Origin: CAXXOK01 sp963678055
GTDB lineage: Bacteria; Bacillota; Clostridia; Christensenellales; Aristaeellaceae
Direction: 5' to 3'
Length of the DNA: 64,000 bases
Assembly (NCBI GenBank): GCA_963678055.1
Contig: OY782679.1
Span: forward strand, 930,001-994,000
Shown here piece after piece: positions 8,820 through 17,926 of the stretch. Position numbers and translations under genes: made by a program. How positions within the stretch are numbered: the stretch's first letter is position 1; every line of letters starts with the position of its first letter. The notes beneath the pieces are model-generated. The model was not told where the DNA came from. It worked only from the letters and a program-made list of their open reading frames with translations, and searched no databases.

Positions 8820-10367
8820 ATGGATAAGAAAATGACGGCAGTCATTATTATGGACGGCTTCGGACTCAATCCGAGCTGTGACGGCAATGCGATCTGCCAG
8901 GCGGGAACGCCGCGGCTGGATATGCTCAAGGCCAAATACCCGCATACCCACATCGGGGCCAGTGGCATGGATGTGGGCCTGCCCGACGGACAGATGGGCA
9001 ACAGTGAAGTCGGCCACCTGAACATGGGTGCGGGCCGAATCGTGTATCAGGAGTTTACGCGTATTACCAAAGACATCAAAGACGGCGATTTCTTTCAAAA
9101 GAAAGCGCTGGTCGATGTGATGGAGCACGCCAAAGCAAGCGGCAAGGCCATTCACCTGATGGGCCTGGTGTCCGATGGTGGCGTGCATAGTCATAATACC
9201 CACCTGTATGCACTGCTGGAAATGTGCAAGCAGCACGGCGTTGAAAAGGTGTATGTACACAGCTTTTTGGATGGCCGCGATGTGCCGCCGACAAGCGGCC
9301 TGCAGTATGTGAAAGAATTGGAAGCGAAAATGCAGGAAATCGGCGTTGGCAAAATTGCCACCGTGATGGGTCGCTACTGGGCCATGGACCGCGATAACCT
9401 GTGGGACCGCGTGGAAAAGGCTTACGATGCTATGGTGCTTGGCCAGGGAGAGGTTGCCGATAGTGCAGAAAAGGCCGTTGAGCAGAGCTATGCTCTGGGC
9501 GAAAAGGGCAACGACGAGTTCGTACTGCCTACCGTCGTCATGGAAAACGGTCAGCCGACAGCCACCATTCAGCCGGAGGACGGTGTGATTTTCTTCAACT
9601 TCCGTCCCGACCGCGCCCGCCAGCTGACCCGCACCTTTATCCAGAAGGATTTCAAGGGCTTTGAGCGCAAGAACGGGTATTTCCACGTGCATTTCGTGTC
9701 GATGACCCAGTACGATGCGACCTTTACCGATATCGCAATCGTCAACCCGCCTGAAACCATGACCAATACGCTGGGTGAATACCTGTCCGGCCTGGGGCTG
9801 ACGCAGCTTCGGATTGCCGAAACCCAGAAATATGCGCATGTCACGTTCTTCTTCAACGGTGGCGTGGAAGACCCCAACCCCGGCGAAGACCGCATTCTCG
9901 TGCCTTCGTCCAAGGTGGCAACCTTTGACATGGACCCGGAGATGAGCGCGTACGAAGTCGCTGGCAAGGCCATCCATGAGATCAACATGAAAAAGTACGA
10001 TGTGATGATCCTGAATTTCGCTAACTGCGATATGGTGGGCCACACCGGCATCATGGGCGCAGCGGTCAAGGCCGTTAAGGCAGTGGACGACTGCGTATGG
10101 GGCGTAACCCGCGCCATTTTGCAAAACGGTGGCCGCGTGTTTATCACGGCGGATCACGGCAATGCCGATATGATGGTCGACCCCGAAACGGGCGGCCCCT
10201 TCACCGCGCACACCACCAACCCCGTGCCGTTCATCGCCGTAGGCGAGGACATGGAAGGCAAAACGCTGCGGGAGGGTGGCAAGCTCTGCGATATCGCCCC
10301 GACGCTGCTGACCAGCATGGGTATCCCCGTACCCAAGGAAATGACCGGGAAATCGCTGATTCTGTAA
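8820..10367 (+). CDS. gpmI: 2,3-bisphosphoglycerate-independent phosphoglycerate mutase
   Basis: 515 residues, the usual length. It interconverts 3- and 2-phosphoglycerate using two Mn ions and a phosphoserine intermediate. Seen: VIIMDGFGLNP, the catalytic serine in MGNSEVGH (about residue 62), HSFLDGRDVPPTSG, FFNFRPDRARQLTR, MILNFANCDMVGHTG and ITADHGNAD (metal ligands). AAGGAG precedes ATG 8820. It is the last gene of the glycolytic run; enolase and pyruvate kinase are not in the window. Confidence 0.97.
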   Translation: MDKKMTAVIIMDGFGLNPSCDGNAICQAGTPRLDMLKAKYPHTHIGASGMDVGLPDGQMGNSEVGHLNMGAGRIVYQEFTRITKDIKDGDFFQKKALVDVMEHAKASGKAIHLMGLVSDGGVHSHNTHLYALLEMCKQHGVEKVYVHSFLDGRDVPPTSGLQYVKELEAKMQEIGVGKIATVMGRYWAMDRDNLWDRVEKAYDAMVLGQGEVADSAEKAVEQSYALGEKGNDEFVLPTVVMENGQPTATIQPEDGVIFFNFRPDRARQLTRTFIQKDFKGFERKNGYFHVHFVSMTQYDATFTDIAIVNPPETMTNTLGEYLSGLGLTQLRIAETQKYAHVTFFFNGGVEDPNPGEDRILVPSSKVATFDMDPEMSAYEVAGKAIHEINMKKYDVMILNFANCDMVGHTGIMGAAVKAVKAVDDCVWGVTRAILQNGGRVFITADHGNADMMVDPETGGPFTAHTTNPVPFIAVGEDMEGKTLREGGKLCDIAPTLLTSMGIPVPKEMTGKSLIL

Positions 10368-10379
10368 GCAATAGCCATC

Positions 10380-10409
10380 AAAAAAGCCCCCATCATGGGG
10401 GCTTTTTTT
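10380..10409 (+). terminator. Terminator after gpmI (bidirectional)
   Basis: GCCCCC (10386-10391) pairs with GGGGGC (10397-10402) around ATCAT, flanked by A and T runs. It can serve both gpmI and the convergent GH5 gene. Confidence 0.9.
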
Positions 10410-10430
10410 GTGGCTGTAGTGACGGGGTTG

Positions 10431-11453
10431 TTATTCCTTCGCCGCCGAATCCAGCAGCGCATCCGCGACAGCCGGGCTGTTGCAGGTGAGCGTCTCGCGG
10501 TCATACAGGCCGAACCACTCATCTCCATCGTTATAATAATTATTGTCCCACCAAACGCAGGGGATACCCAAGCGGTCTGCATGGGCGAGATGCGCTTTGA
10601 CGAACTTCACGCGCTCTGCGTCGTTGCGGGTTGTACCGCCCGGCATTTGCTTGGTTACTGCGCCGAACTCGGTCATCATAATGGGTACGTTGTGGGGGAT
10701 GGCATAATCTTCTATGGTCTGAAACACCTGCGCAAGCTCCTGCTCGCAGCTTGGGTCAAACACAGGCGTGCTTTCCTTGCCGGGGTGATCAAAACAGAAG
10801 CGCTCAGGATAGTAGGAATGGATGGTGAGGATCACCTTATCGTCCTCCGGGATGATCATATCGGCGATGCACTCCGGAAGCGTACGCGCGCCAAACGGCG
10901 GCACGCACAGCCAGCGCGTTGCGTTGTTGCCTCTGCTCTGGCGCACGGTGTGGACAAAGGCATGGTTAAGCGCATTGATGGCGCAGCGCACATCCCGTGT
11001 GCCGATGGTTTGGTCAGCAATGCCATCGCCAACGCGCGGTTCGTTCAGGCCCTGCAGGATAATTTCGTCGCCGTACCCGGCAACGGCTGCTGCAATCTGC
11101 GCCCAAAGGGCGATAAACTTGGGCAGGAGGTCTGCAAGCGTGCTCAGCTGCGGGCGTATCCAGTCGTAATCGTGGTGGGTGTTGAGTATCACTGTCATCC
11201 CTGCGTCCACACCCCAGTCAGCAACTTCCAGTACGCGCTCCATCCAAGCGGGGTCGATGCGATATTCCGGCGCAGGGCCAATATGCTGACTCCAGGTGAC
11301 GGGAAGCCGCAGAAGGTCGAAGCCCGCATCGGCATACATCTGTATCATTGGCTGCGTGGTCACGGGGTTTTTCCAGGCGGTTTCGCCGCCAATGGCATCC
11401 AGGCTGTTGCCCAGGTTGATGCCGCGTTTCCATAAGGGGAGCAGTGATTTCAT
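10431..11453 (-). CDS. Glycoside hydrolase family 5, endoglucanase-like, no signal peptide
   Basis: 340 residues; ATG at 11453 (minus strand) has AAGGAGA upstream and begins directly with the catalytic domain (LWKRGINLGNSLDA). GH5 hydrolases cleave beta-1,4 or beta-1,3 glycosidic links with two glutamates. The acid/base is in GLNEPR (E138) and the nucleophile in MMTEFGA (E262); RLPVTW, NTHHDYDW, IHSYYP and the late WWDNN fit the family. No signal peptide or binding module is present, so it likely acts inside the cell on imported oligosaccharides. The exact substrate cannot be told. It is monocistronic. Confidence 0.88.
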   Translation of the reverse strand: MKSLLPLWKRGINLGNSLDAIGGETAWKNPVTTQPMIQMYADAGFDLLRLPVTWSQHIGPAPEYRIDPAWMERVLEVADWGVDAGMTVILNTHHDYDWIRPQLSTLADLLPKFIALWAQIAAAVAGYGDEIILQGLNEPRVGDGIADQTIGTRDVRCAINALNHAFVHTVRQSRGNNATRWLCVPPFGARTLPECIADMIIPEDDKVILTIHSYYPERFCFDHPGKESTPVFDPSCEQELAQVFQTIEDYAIPHNVPIMMTEFGAVTKQMPGGTTRNDAERVKFVKAHLAHADRLGIPCVWWDNNYYNDGDEWFGLYDRETLTCNSPAVADALLDSAAKE

Positions 11454-11593
11454 AGAGGGTCTCCTTTTGTCAATATGTGTTGATGGAAGGGGTTGCACGT
11501 TGCTTTTATAAATGAATTATTTGATACCTTATCATAGCATATCGTAGACAGGCGCGGCAAGCAGCGCTGCTCGGATAAAAGAATAAGCGCATG

Positions 11594-11625
11594 ACAAAAT
11601 CCTCCCGCTTTCGGGAGGATTTTGT
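11594..11625 (-). terminator. Hairpin terminator between the opine-dehydrogenase-like gene and GH5
   Basis: A perfect 14-base inverted repeat (11594-11607 with 11612-11625) around CTTT lies just after the stop of the minus-strand gene at 11653. The T run lies inside the stem, so efficiency is uncertain. Confidence 0.65.
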
Positions 11626-11652
11626 TGGTGTAGTAAGCTCTTGATTTATAGC

Positions 11653-12726
11653 TTAGACAACGATCCTACTATCGCTGAGGATTGTTTGAATATTCTCATA
11701 CCCAAGCCGTTCCACGGTACGGCCGTCCTTGCGGAAGTCAATCTTCATCGCGGCGGATGAGACGTTAATCAGCCCTGAGCAGGTAGGGGTAGAAATCCCC
11801 AGTGTTTGCCCAAGGGATTCCAGCATGACAAGCCCCTCGGGTACATCCTCTGTGATGTAGCGCGAGTCGGGCTGATGCGGACCCTCGGGGGAGGAGTTTT
11901 TGGCGTACAGGAAAAATGCGGCTTTCGCTTTGCCTTTTTTATCCTCGGAATTGCGCAGTTTGCAGGCCTCCACATAGGGCAGGCGTTTGCTGCCGAGGCG
12001 TTCCAGCACGTTCATCTTTTCGATATCGAGGCTTTCGACGATGTTCCACACATGCGGGGTGAAGACTTCCTTGTACATCCAGTACTGGCCGTTGGTGTGT
12101 TCGATACGGGGGATGGAGAAAATCGCCCCGATGGTGTGCACAATCAGGTTGGGGTTGTGCAGCGCCGCTTCGATCACACTATCGGTGAGCATGTAGGGAT
12201 AACCAAGGGCATCCAGCACCTTGGTAGCTGTTTCGCGCTTGGCATGGGGGTACACACCGAACGGGTTCATTACATTGCGAAACAGTGCGCGCACTTTGCC
12301 GGGCTTATCAATGCGGCAGTCAATGGGCGAGCTTTCCGCTTCGATGACTGTAATATCTTTGCTTGTCGCCTGCATGAAGTAGCAAGTGGACAAGTACCCC
12401 GGCTCCAGCAGAAACACCTGTCCGTCCTGTATATAGGGTAGCATTCTTTGGATGATTGCCTTATGAAAAGTCGTCCAGAGATACACAATAATCAACTCCG
12501 CGCCGGGGATCGCCGCCGCAAAATCGGTGGTCACATTGTGGAAATGCGCGGTTTTGGTTTTGTCGGTATCCTTGAATTCCACCTGTTTGTTCTTTTGCAA
12601 GTAGGCAAAGTTTTCGTTGTGCAGTTTATCGGATGTCTTTAAAAGCGTAACCTGGTGCCCTTTCAACGCCAAATCCGCACCAATCGTCGTTCCGCCGTTC
12701 CCTGTTCCTACAATGGTGATTTTCAT
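11653..12726 (-). CDS. NAD/NADP octopine/nopaline dehydrogenase family protein
   Basis: 357 residues; ATG 12726 has GGAGG upstream. The N-terminal Rossmann motif is VGTGNGGTTIGADLALKGH, with the C-terminal helical domain of the octopine/nopaline dehydrogenase family (NPNLIVHTIGAIFSIPRIEHTNGQYWMYKE). Such enzymes reductively condense an amino acid with a 2-oxo acid, or oxidise the product; the actual substrate here is unknown. The gene stands alone between a terminator and the two-component operon. Ketopantoate-reductase-like activity is the main alternative. Confidence 0.8.
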   Translation of the reverse strand: MKITIVGTGNGGTTIGADLALKGHQVTLLKTSDKLHNENFAYLQKNKQVEFKDTDKTKTAHFHNVTTDFAAAIPGAELIIVYLWTTFHKAIIQRMLPYIQDGQVFLLEPGYLSTCYFMQATSKDITVIEAESSPIDCRIDKPGKVRALFRNVMNPFGVYPHAKRETATKVLDALGYPYMLTDSVIEAALHNPNLIVHTIGAIFSIPRIEHTNGQYWMYKEVFTPHVWNIVESLDIEKMNVLERLGSKRLPYVEACKLRNSEDKKGKAKAAFFLYAKNSSPEGPHQPDSRYITEDVPEGLVMLESLGQTLGISTPTCSGLINVSSAAMKIDFRKDGRTVERLGYENIQTILSDSRIVV

Positions 12727-13021
12727 GGTTTCCTCCGTTTCTATTGAAAGACAAACACAAAATCCGCCGATGCCAAGCATCGATGTAAAGCTGCTATAGA
12801 TGCGGACTTACGCAATCTTCGTACTATAAGGGTAGCCTATCGGGTGGGAATACGCAAACGCCGGGGGCTATCGGCGCTATTACCACCGGTTTCTCGCTAC
12901 TGTCCCTTGTGGTCTTTTTGTAGTATCAAATCCAAATGAACATTATATTGTGGATATAAGACTAAATAATAAGATATATAGTATCTTGTAAAGTAATAGC
13001 AAAAAGAATGTTACATTTTGC

Positions 13022-13050
13022 TTGATTTTTTCGTGCGATCGTTTTACAAT
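13022..13050 (+). promoter_or_regulatory. Predicted promoter of the response regulator operon
   Basis: TTGATT (13022-13027), 17 bases, TACAAT (13045-13050), 50 bases before the start. The 373-base gap from 12727 is otherwise AT-rich and holds nothing else I recognise. Confidence 0.65.
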
Positions 13051-13099
13051 AATACTAATCATGTCTGCGAAATCGCAAATAAACGAGAGGATGAATCCA

Positions 13100-13792
13100 A
13101 TGGCAAAAAAGATATTGCTCGTTGATGATGAGCCTTTGATTGTTAAAGGATTACAGTACTCCCTTGAGCAAGAGGGGTTCGAGACCGATTCCGCCGCCGA
13201 CGGCGAGGAAGCGCTGGCGAAATTTTTTGCCGGGAAGTATGATTTCATCCTTTTAGATGTCATGTTGCCCAAGCTGGACGGGATTACCGTGTGCCAGCGC
13301 ATTCGCGAGCATTCCAATGTACCGATTATCATGCTGACCGCCAAAGGCGAGCATATTGATAAGATTTTAGGGCTGGAGTACGGCGCGGACGATTATATGA
13401 CCAAGCCGTTCAACATTCTGGAGGTTAAGGCGCGCATTAAAACCATTATGCGGCGCACCAACGCCACCCAGCCCGCTGATGCAAAAAAAACCATCCGCGT
13501 GCACGATATGGAGATTAACGCCGTTAATCGCGCGGTCACCCTGGGCGGCAAGGAAGTTCGCCTGACTGCCAAGGAATTTGATCTGCTACAACTGTTTGCC
13601 ACTAACCGCGGCAAGGTTTTCAGCCGCGAAGCAATGCTGGAGATTGTATGGAAATACGATTACCCCGGTGATGCCCGCACGGTAGACGTGCATATCCGCC
13701 GGCTGCGGGAAAAGATCGAGCGTAACCCGGCGCAGCCAGAGTTCATCTTCACCAAGTGGGGAGTGGGCTACTATTTCACGGATAAGGATTAA
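13100..13792 (+). CDS. OmpR/PhoB-family response regulator
   Basis: 230 residues. The receiver domain has the acidic pair DDE at the N-terminus, the phosphoacceptor D53 (LLDVMLPKLDG), the threonine of MLTAK and the lysine of KPFN. The C-terminal winged helix (about residues 130-230) ends RTVDVHIRRLREKIERNP and WGVGYYF. Start 13100 is preferred to ATG 13091 because the GAGAGG site is 9 bases upstream of the former and touches the latter. It overlaps the kinase gene; both are followed by GerMN lipoproteins, so the system probably senses envelope or sporulation-related cues (inferred). Confidence 0.93.
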   Translation: MAKKILLVDDEPLIVKGLQYSLEQEGFETDSAADGEEALAKFFAGKYDFILLDVMLPKLDGITVCQRIREHSNVPIIMLTAKGEHIDKILGLEYGADDYMTKPFNILEVKARIKTIMRRTNATQPADAKKTIRVHDMEINAVNRAVTLGGKEVRLTAKEFDLLQLFATNRGKVFSREAMLEIVWKYDYPGDARTVDVHIRRLREKIERNPAQPEFIFTKWGVGYYFTDKD

Positions 13793-15275
13793 TAACCCGT
13801 TCTCGTCAATCAGGTGGAAATACCTGCTCGCCTTCCTGCTGATCGTCGTAGTCAGCTACTTTGCGGTGGCTGCATCGGTAATTGGTTTGGTAGGCGACTA
13901 TTTGTTTGACGACCGGCGCACACAGGATCAAGCGGCCACCGAAAAGTTGGCCGTTGTTGTGACGCCGCTTTTTTTGCGGGCGGATTCACAGAGCCTGCAA
14001 TCGCTTTTAGAGCTGACCAGCGGCGAGATGGGCGGGCGGCTGATGGTGCTGGACACCAGCGGTAAAGTGCAGGCCGACAGCTTTTCAGAGCTAAACGGAA
14101 AACGCCTGGAGCTGCCCGAAGTGGCGTCGGTGCTGCTGGGCGAAACCACGGTCGATTACGGCGTGCACGGCTTTAACCCGGACCGGAAACTAACACTTCT
14201 TTCGTATTTTACTTCGCTGGAAGGCAACGGAGACGATTGGGTAGCCTATTGCTCGGCTGCGCTGACCAGCGATGGCGAAACCGTGGGCGTGCTGCTGTAC
14301 TCCACGTCCGTCGGCGATATGATGGCCAGCCTGGTCTCGCTGCAACGAAACATGATTATTTATTTCCTGATTGCGGCATTCGTAGCGGCTGTGATCGCGC
14401 TGATTTTGTCCCGCTTGATTACAAAACCGATTGACAGGCTGACCCGCGGCATACAGCGTATGGGGCGCGGGGATTTGTCCGTCCGTGTACCGGTGAAGGG
14501 TGGCGGCGAGCTGCGTAAGCTGGCCGAGACCTTTAATACTATGTCAGAAAAACTGGAGCGGCTGGATAAAAGCCGTAACCAGTTTGTATCCAACGCGAGC
14601 CATGAGCTGAAAACACCGCTGTCCACCATGAAGATACTGCTTGAAAACATCATTTATCAGCCGGAAATGCAGGCCAATTTGCGTACTGAGTTTTTGACCG
14701 ATGTCAACTCGGAAATCGACCGACTGAACCTGATTATCTCCGATCTTCTCACCATGGTCAGCATGGATACCAACGCCATGCGTCTGCGGCTGGAGAGCTT
14801 CAAAATCGGCGATTTGGTGACCGAGGTCGTGCAGCGGCTGTCAATCGTAGCCAGGCAAAAACAGCAGGAGATTCGCGTGAATCTGTCCGACGGCTGCGAA
14901 ATGCATGCCGACCGTGCCAAGCTAACCCAGGTGATCTACAACATTTTAGATAATGCCATCAAGTACACACCGCCCGGCGGAGTCATCCGCCTACGTTTGG
15001 TGCGCTCCGGCCGCAATGCCGTGCTGACCATTGCCGATAATGGCCCCGGCATTCCCAAGGAAGATCAGGCGCATATATTTGATCGCTTCTACCGCGTGGA
15101 TAAGGCCAGAAGCCGCGATACCGGCGGTACAGGCCTTGGCCTTTCCATTGTGCACCAGTTTGTTCTGATGCACGGGGGTAATGTGTCGGTCGATTCCACC
15201 GAGGGTGTCGGCACCACCTTCACCATTGAGCTGCCGATGGGCGGCCACTTGGCGGGATTGGGGGAGGACTCTTGA
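13788..15275 (+). CDS. Sensor histidine kinase with extracytoplasmic sensor and HAMP
   Basis: 495 residues if started at ATT 13788, which overlaps the regulator stop (ATTAA). The first ordinary start, GTG 13866, would cut off the segment KYLLAFLLIVVVSYFAV, which looks like transmembrane helix 1, so the upstream start is preferred; ATT starts are rare and this is uncertain. Layout: TM1, an extracytoplasmic sensor (about residues 45-185), TM2, HAMP (RLITKPIDRLTRGI), H-box SNASHELKTPLSTM (histidine near 271), N-box DNAIKYTPPGG, DNGPGIPKED and GTGLGLSIV. It phosphorylates the adjacent regulator. The stop overlaps the next start (TGATG). Confidence 0.9.
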   Translation: MNNPFSSIRWKYLLAFLLIVVVSYFAVAASVIGLVGDYLFDDRRTQDQAATEKLAVVVTPLFLRADSQSLQSLLELTSGEMGGRLMVLDTSGKVQADSFSELNGKRLELPEVASVLLGETTVDYGVHGFNPDRKLTLLSYFTSLEGNGDDWVAYCSAALTSDGETVGVLLYSTSVGDMMASLVSLQRNMIIYFLIAAFVAAVIALILSRLITKPIDRLTRGIQRMGRGDLSVRVPVKGGGELRKLAETFNTMSEKLERLDKSRNQFVSNASHELKTPLSTMKILLENIIYQPEMQANLRTEFLTDVNSEIDRLNLIISDLLTMVSMDTNAMRLRLESFKIGDLVTEVVQRLSIVARQKQQEIRVNLSDGCEMHADRAKLTQVIYNILDNAIKYTPPGGVIRLRLVRSGRNAVLTIADNGPGIPKEDQAHIFDRFYRVDKARSRDTGGTGLGLSIVHQFVLMHGGNVSVDSTEGVGTTFTIELPMGGHLAGLGEDS

Positions 15276-16249
15276 TGAAACACAAGACCCGCGCCTTGCT
15301 GCTGCTCGTTATCCTATTGCCACTACTGCTTTCGGGCTGTTATGAGCAACTCAATCCCCTGGAAAAGAATGAAGCGACCCCTGCGCCGGGTCTTTCGCAG
15401 GAACTGCATGATGCAACTGCCGATGAAAACAATCGCAATACGATCAAAGCGACGCTGTATTTCCGCTACCTGGACGAACCCATGCTGGCGGCGGAAAGCC
15501 GCTTGATTCAAGTGCGTCAGGACCAGCGCCCCGAACAGGCGATACTCCAGGCGCTGCTGGAAGGCCCAAGTGCCGGCAATGCTGATCTGCGGCGGATGAT
15601 ACCTGCGGACGCACAGATAGAAGCCGTGTCCAACAACGGACAAGTGCTGTTTGTTACCTTCAATGAGGGATTTTTGCAGGATGATGTGCCGGGAGACTGG
15701 GCGACAAACGAAGCCTGGCGCGTGGAAGCGCCGCTCTTGCGGGAACTCATCACCCAAAGTGTGGTTGCGTCGATCACGGAAGGCTATCCGTATACGGGCG
15801 TGCAGTTTTTGGTGCACCGTAAAAACGAAGTGCAAACCAGCTTACGGCTGAGCAACGAGTACTTTTTAGATGGGTCACAAGGTTTGAGTGAGCCAATCAT
15901 TCGCGATGAGGCACTGCTGCTTACGCCGCAGGCTACGGTGCGCACGGTGTTCAATGCCTGGGAGCAAACCGACTACGAGCGCATGTATAAGTACCTGGCG
16001 CTGACGGACAAACCCGCCTATACTGCGCTGGTCAGCTTTTTAGATGCTGCGCCGGCCATCGAGGTTCTTTCCGTCAGCGGCGGCAGCGTATATCAGGATG
16101 GGCAAACGGCGGTGGTCACGGTGCTGATTCGTATCATCGGCGATGCCGAGCATGAGAAGCTTTTGAGTTATCCTATACAGCTGACACGCGAAAACGGCGT
16201 GTGGAAACTGCCCTATGCGCACCTGACGGCGCTGATTCCGGAAACCTGA
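15275..16249 (+). CDS. GerMN-domain lipoprotein
   Basis: 324 residues. The ATG at 15275 has GGGGGAGGA upstream and overlaps the kinase stop. The signal peptide ends in lipobox LLSGC (Cys about residue 22), so it is predicted to be a membrane-anchored lipoprotein. A GerMN domain follows (TLYFRYLDEPMLAAESRLI, QAILQALLEGPS, VLFVTFNEGFL); GerMN domains occur in GerM, a peptidoglycan-associated sporulation/germination protein, and LpqB. The C-terminal part is a separate domain (ATVRTVFNAWEQTDYERMYKY) resembling NTF2-like folds. Its place in the two-component operon suggests it modulates or is a partner of the kinase, as LpqB does for MtrB. Confidence 0.85.
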   Translation: MKHKTRALLLLVILLPLLLSGCYEQLNPLEKNEATPAPGLSQELHDATADENNRNTIKATLYFRYLDEPMLAAESRLIQVRQDQRPEQAILQALLEGPSAGNADLRRMIPADAQIEAVSNNGQVLFVTFNEGFLQDDVPGDWATNEAWRVEAPLLRELITQSVVASITEGYPYTGVQFLVHRKNEVQTSLRLSNEYFLDGSQGLSEPIIRDEALLLTPQATVRTVFNAWEQTDYERMYKYLALTDKPAYTALVSFLDAAPAIEVLSVSGGSVYQDGQTAVVTVLIRIIGDAEHEKLLSYPIQLTRENGVWKLPYAHLTALIPET

Positions 16250-16259
16250 GGTGGAGACA

Positions 16260-17819
16260 TTGAATAAGACAGGACGGCTGAAGACAGGCATACTGGTCAT
16301 CGTGCTGTGCGCTGCACTGGCTGTTTCGTCCTGCGTGGATACAGGCATTCCGGTGACAGACGGGCGCGTGTACAGCTTGCCGGAGGCGGAAGTCAGCGCA
16401 GATGCACCGGTTGGCGACGCGATGCTGGAATACACCCAGCCCGCCGTGTTTTTCCTGCCCAGGCACGACGGTACCCGTCTGATTGCCGTGACGGATGACG
16501 TTGCCCTGTCCGAAGGTCGGCTGGTAGCAGAGAGCATTGTACGATTGCTTTTGGATCAACCGGGCAGTTCCATCGCATCCCCGCTGGGCGGTGAGGTGAA
16601 GCTTGCATTGTTTGGGGCAAATCCGGTCGAGGTCAGCGGCGATGTGGCGACGGTCAACCTAGCGGCCTCAGCGCTGCAACTGGACCGCAACACCCTGTGC
16701 CTGGTTAGCCATGCCATTACCAATACGCTGACGGAGCTGGACACCATTCAATATGTGAATACCCTTGTAACGGATAGATCCATTGCGCTGGACATCGCAT
16801 CCACCTTGCCGCAGGGTTCGTTAACCCGCAGCATGGGGGAGGATATCGGCGCACTGTACGAGCAGCAGTTGTCCCGGCGTGTACTATCCGGCGAGGATCC
16901 CGCATCCAAACGCCTGACCACCACAGCGACGCTGTATTTTCCGCTGTCGGCTGTCAACGGCGTGATGGCTGAAGCGCGCAACATTAGCTTTGACAGCATG
17001 AACAATATCGACATGATACTTACCCTGATGAATGAAATATCCAGCGGGGCAGCCGTGGTGAAAGGCTCACCGGCTATGCCGCTGCTCACGGAGTATCTGC
17101 TGCAAGCGCCTATTATATCCCAACCGACGGATCTGGGTGGAAGCCTGATTACGCTTGATTTCAGCTATATGTTTGATGAGATGCTGCAAGCGGCTAAGGT
17201 ATCGCGGGCCAGCTGCCTGGCGGCGCTGTGCTATACGCTGACGACCTTCCTGCCAAATACTGCGGGGATTGAAGTGTATATTGATTCCGAGCGGGTGGAG
17301 CATGTGATGCTGTCGGGCACCAGCGGTATACTGTTTGATAACGGCATTATGCGGCGTGCGGATATGGCATCGCTGCTATTGGACAATGCCACGCTCTACT
17401 TTAGCGACGCGTCTGAGCAGAAGCTGCGCGAGATTTACCGCCCGATCGCGTTTTATCAGACATCCAGCCCCCGTGCATTGCTTAACGAACTGTTTAGGGG
17501 TCCGCAGCCAGAGGACAGCGATTCCGCTGTATCCGCCGCGCTACCGGCCGGTATGCTCAAGGATTCCGATATTATCGGCATATCGCTGCAAGGGGATACG
17601 CTGCTGGTCAACCTGTCGAGCACTTTTCTGGAGGCGGGACAGGGCGTGAGCGGAGACGAGGACAGGCTGCTGGCCTATTCGATGGCAAACACCCTGCTTC
17701 ATGCCGCCAGTGCCCGCCGTGTTGCGTTCTTTGTGGCGGGCAAGCAGATTGCCGGGTTTACGGATGCTGTCAACTGGAAAGGCTGGTTTTTGGAGAACGT
17801 CGGAATTGTAGCTGACTGA
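16260..17819 (+). CDS. Multi-GerMN-domain lipoprotein
   Basis: 519 residues from TTG 16260; GTG 16251 is an alternative, but AGGTGGAG is better spaced for the TTG. Lipobox AVSSC marks a lipoprotein. At least two and probably three GerMN-like units can be seen: residues about 75-150 (LVAESIVRLLLDQP, VATVNLA), 220-310 (TLYFPLSAVNGVMAEARNI, LITLDFSYMF) and 375-490 (TLYFSDASEQKLREIYRPI, LLVNLSSTFLEAG). It lies 10 bases after the previous lipoprotein gene and closes the operon. A role in cell-envelope or spore assembly is inferred from the domain only. Confidence 0.8.
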   Translation: MNKTGRLKTGILVIVLCAALAVSSCVDTGIPVTDGRVYSLPEAEVSADAPVGDAMLEYTQPAVFFLPRHDGTRLIAVTDDVALSEGRLVAESIVRLLLDQPGSSIASPLGGEVKLALFGANPVEVSGDVATVNLAASALQLDRNTLCLVSHAITNTLTELDTIQYVNTLVTDRSIALDIASTLPQGSLTRSMGEDIGALYEQQLSRRVLSGEDPASKRLTTTATLYFPLSAVNGVMAEARNISFDSMNNIDMILTLMNEISSGAAVVKGSPAMPLLTEYLLQAPIISQPTDLGGSLITLDFSYMFDEMLQAAKVSRASCLAALCYTLTTFLPNTAGIEVYIDSERVEHVMLSGTSGILFDNGIMRRADMASLLLDNATLYFSDASEQKLREIYRPIAFYQTSSPRALLNELFRGPQPEDSDSAVSAALPAGMLKDSDIIGISLQGDTLLVNLSSTFLEAGQGVSGDEDRLLAYSMANTLLHAASARRVAFFVAGKQIAGFTDAVNWKGWFLENVGIVAD

Positions 17820-17853
17820 TACCATTGCCTGAAAAGGTAGAGATGCAAATACC

Positions 17854-17885
17854 AAAGGGACTGCGATCATCATCGCAGTCCCTTT
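17854..17885. terminator. Bidirectional terminator between GerMN operon and glyS
   Basis: A 14-base perfect stem (17854-17867 with 17872-17885) around CATC lies between convergent genes, with AAAGGG/CCCTTT ends. Confidence 0.8.
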
Positions 17886-17926
17886 GTATAATGGTTGATG
17901 CTTATTTTCAACCGACTATAGTTTGC

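Noticed and set aside
8676..10211. 511-codon minus-strand open frame
   Set aside because: It lies entirely antisense to gpmI and the end of tpiA, shows no family motifs, and arises from GC-biased third positions.
10395..11435. 346-codon plus-strand frame
   Set aside because: Antisense shadow of the GH5 gene, which has catalytic motifs on the other strand.
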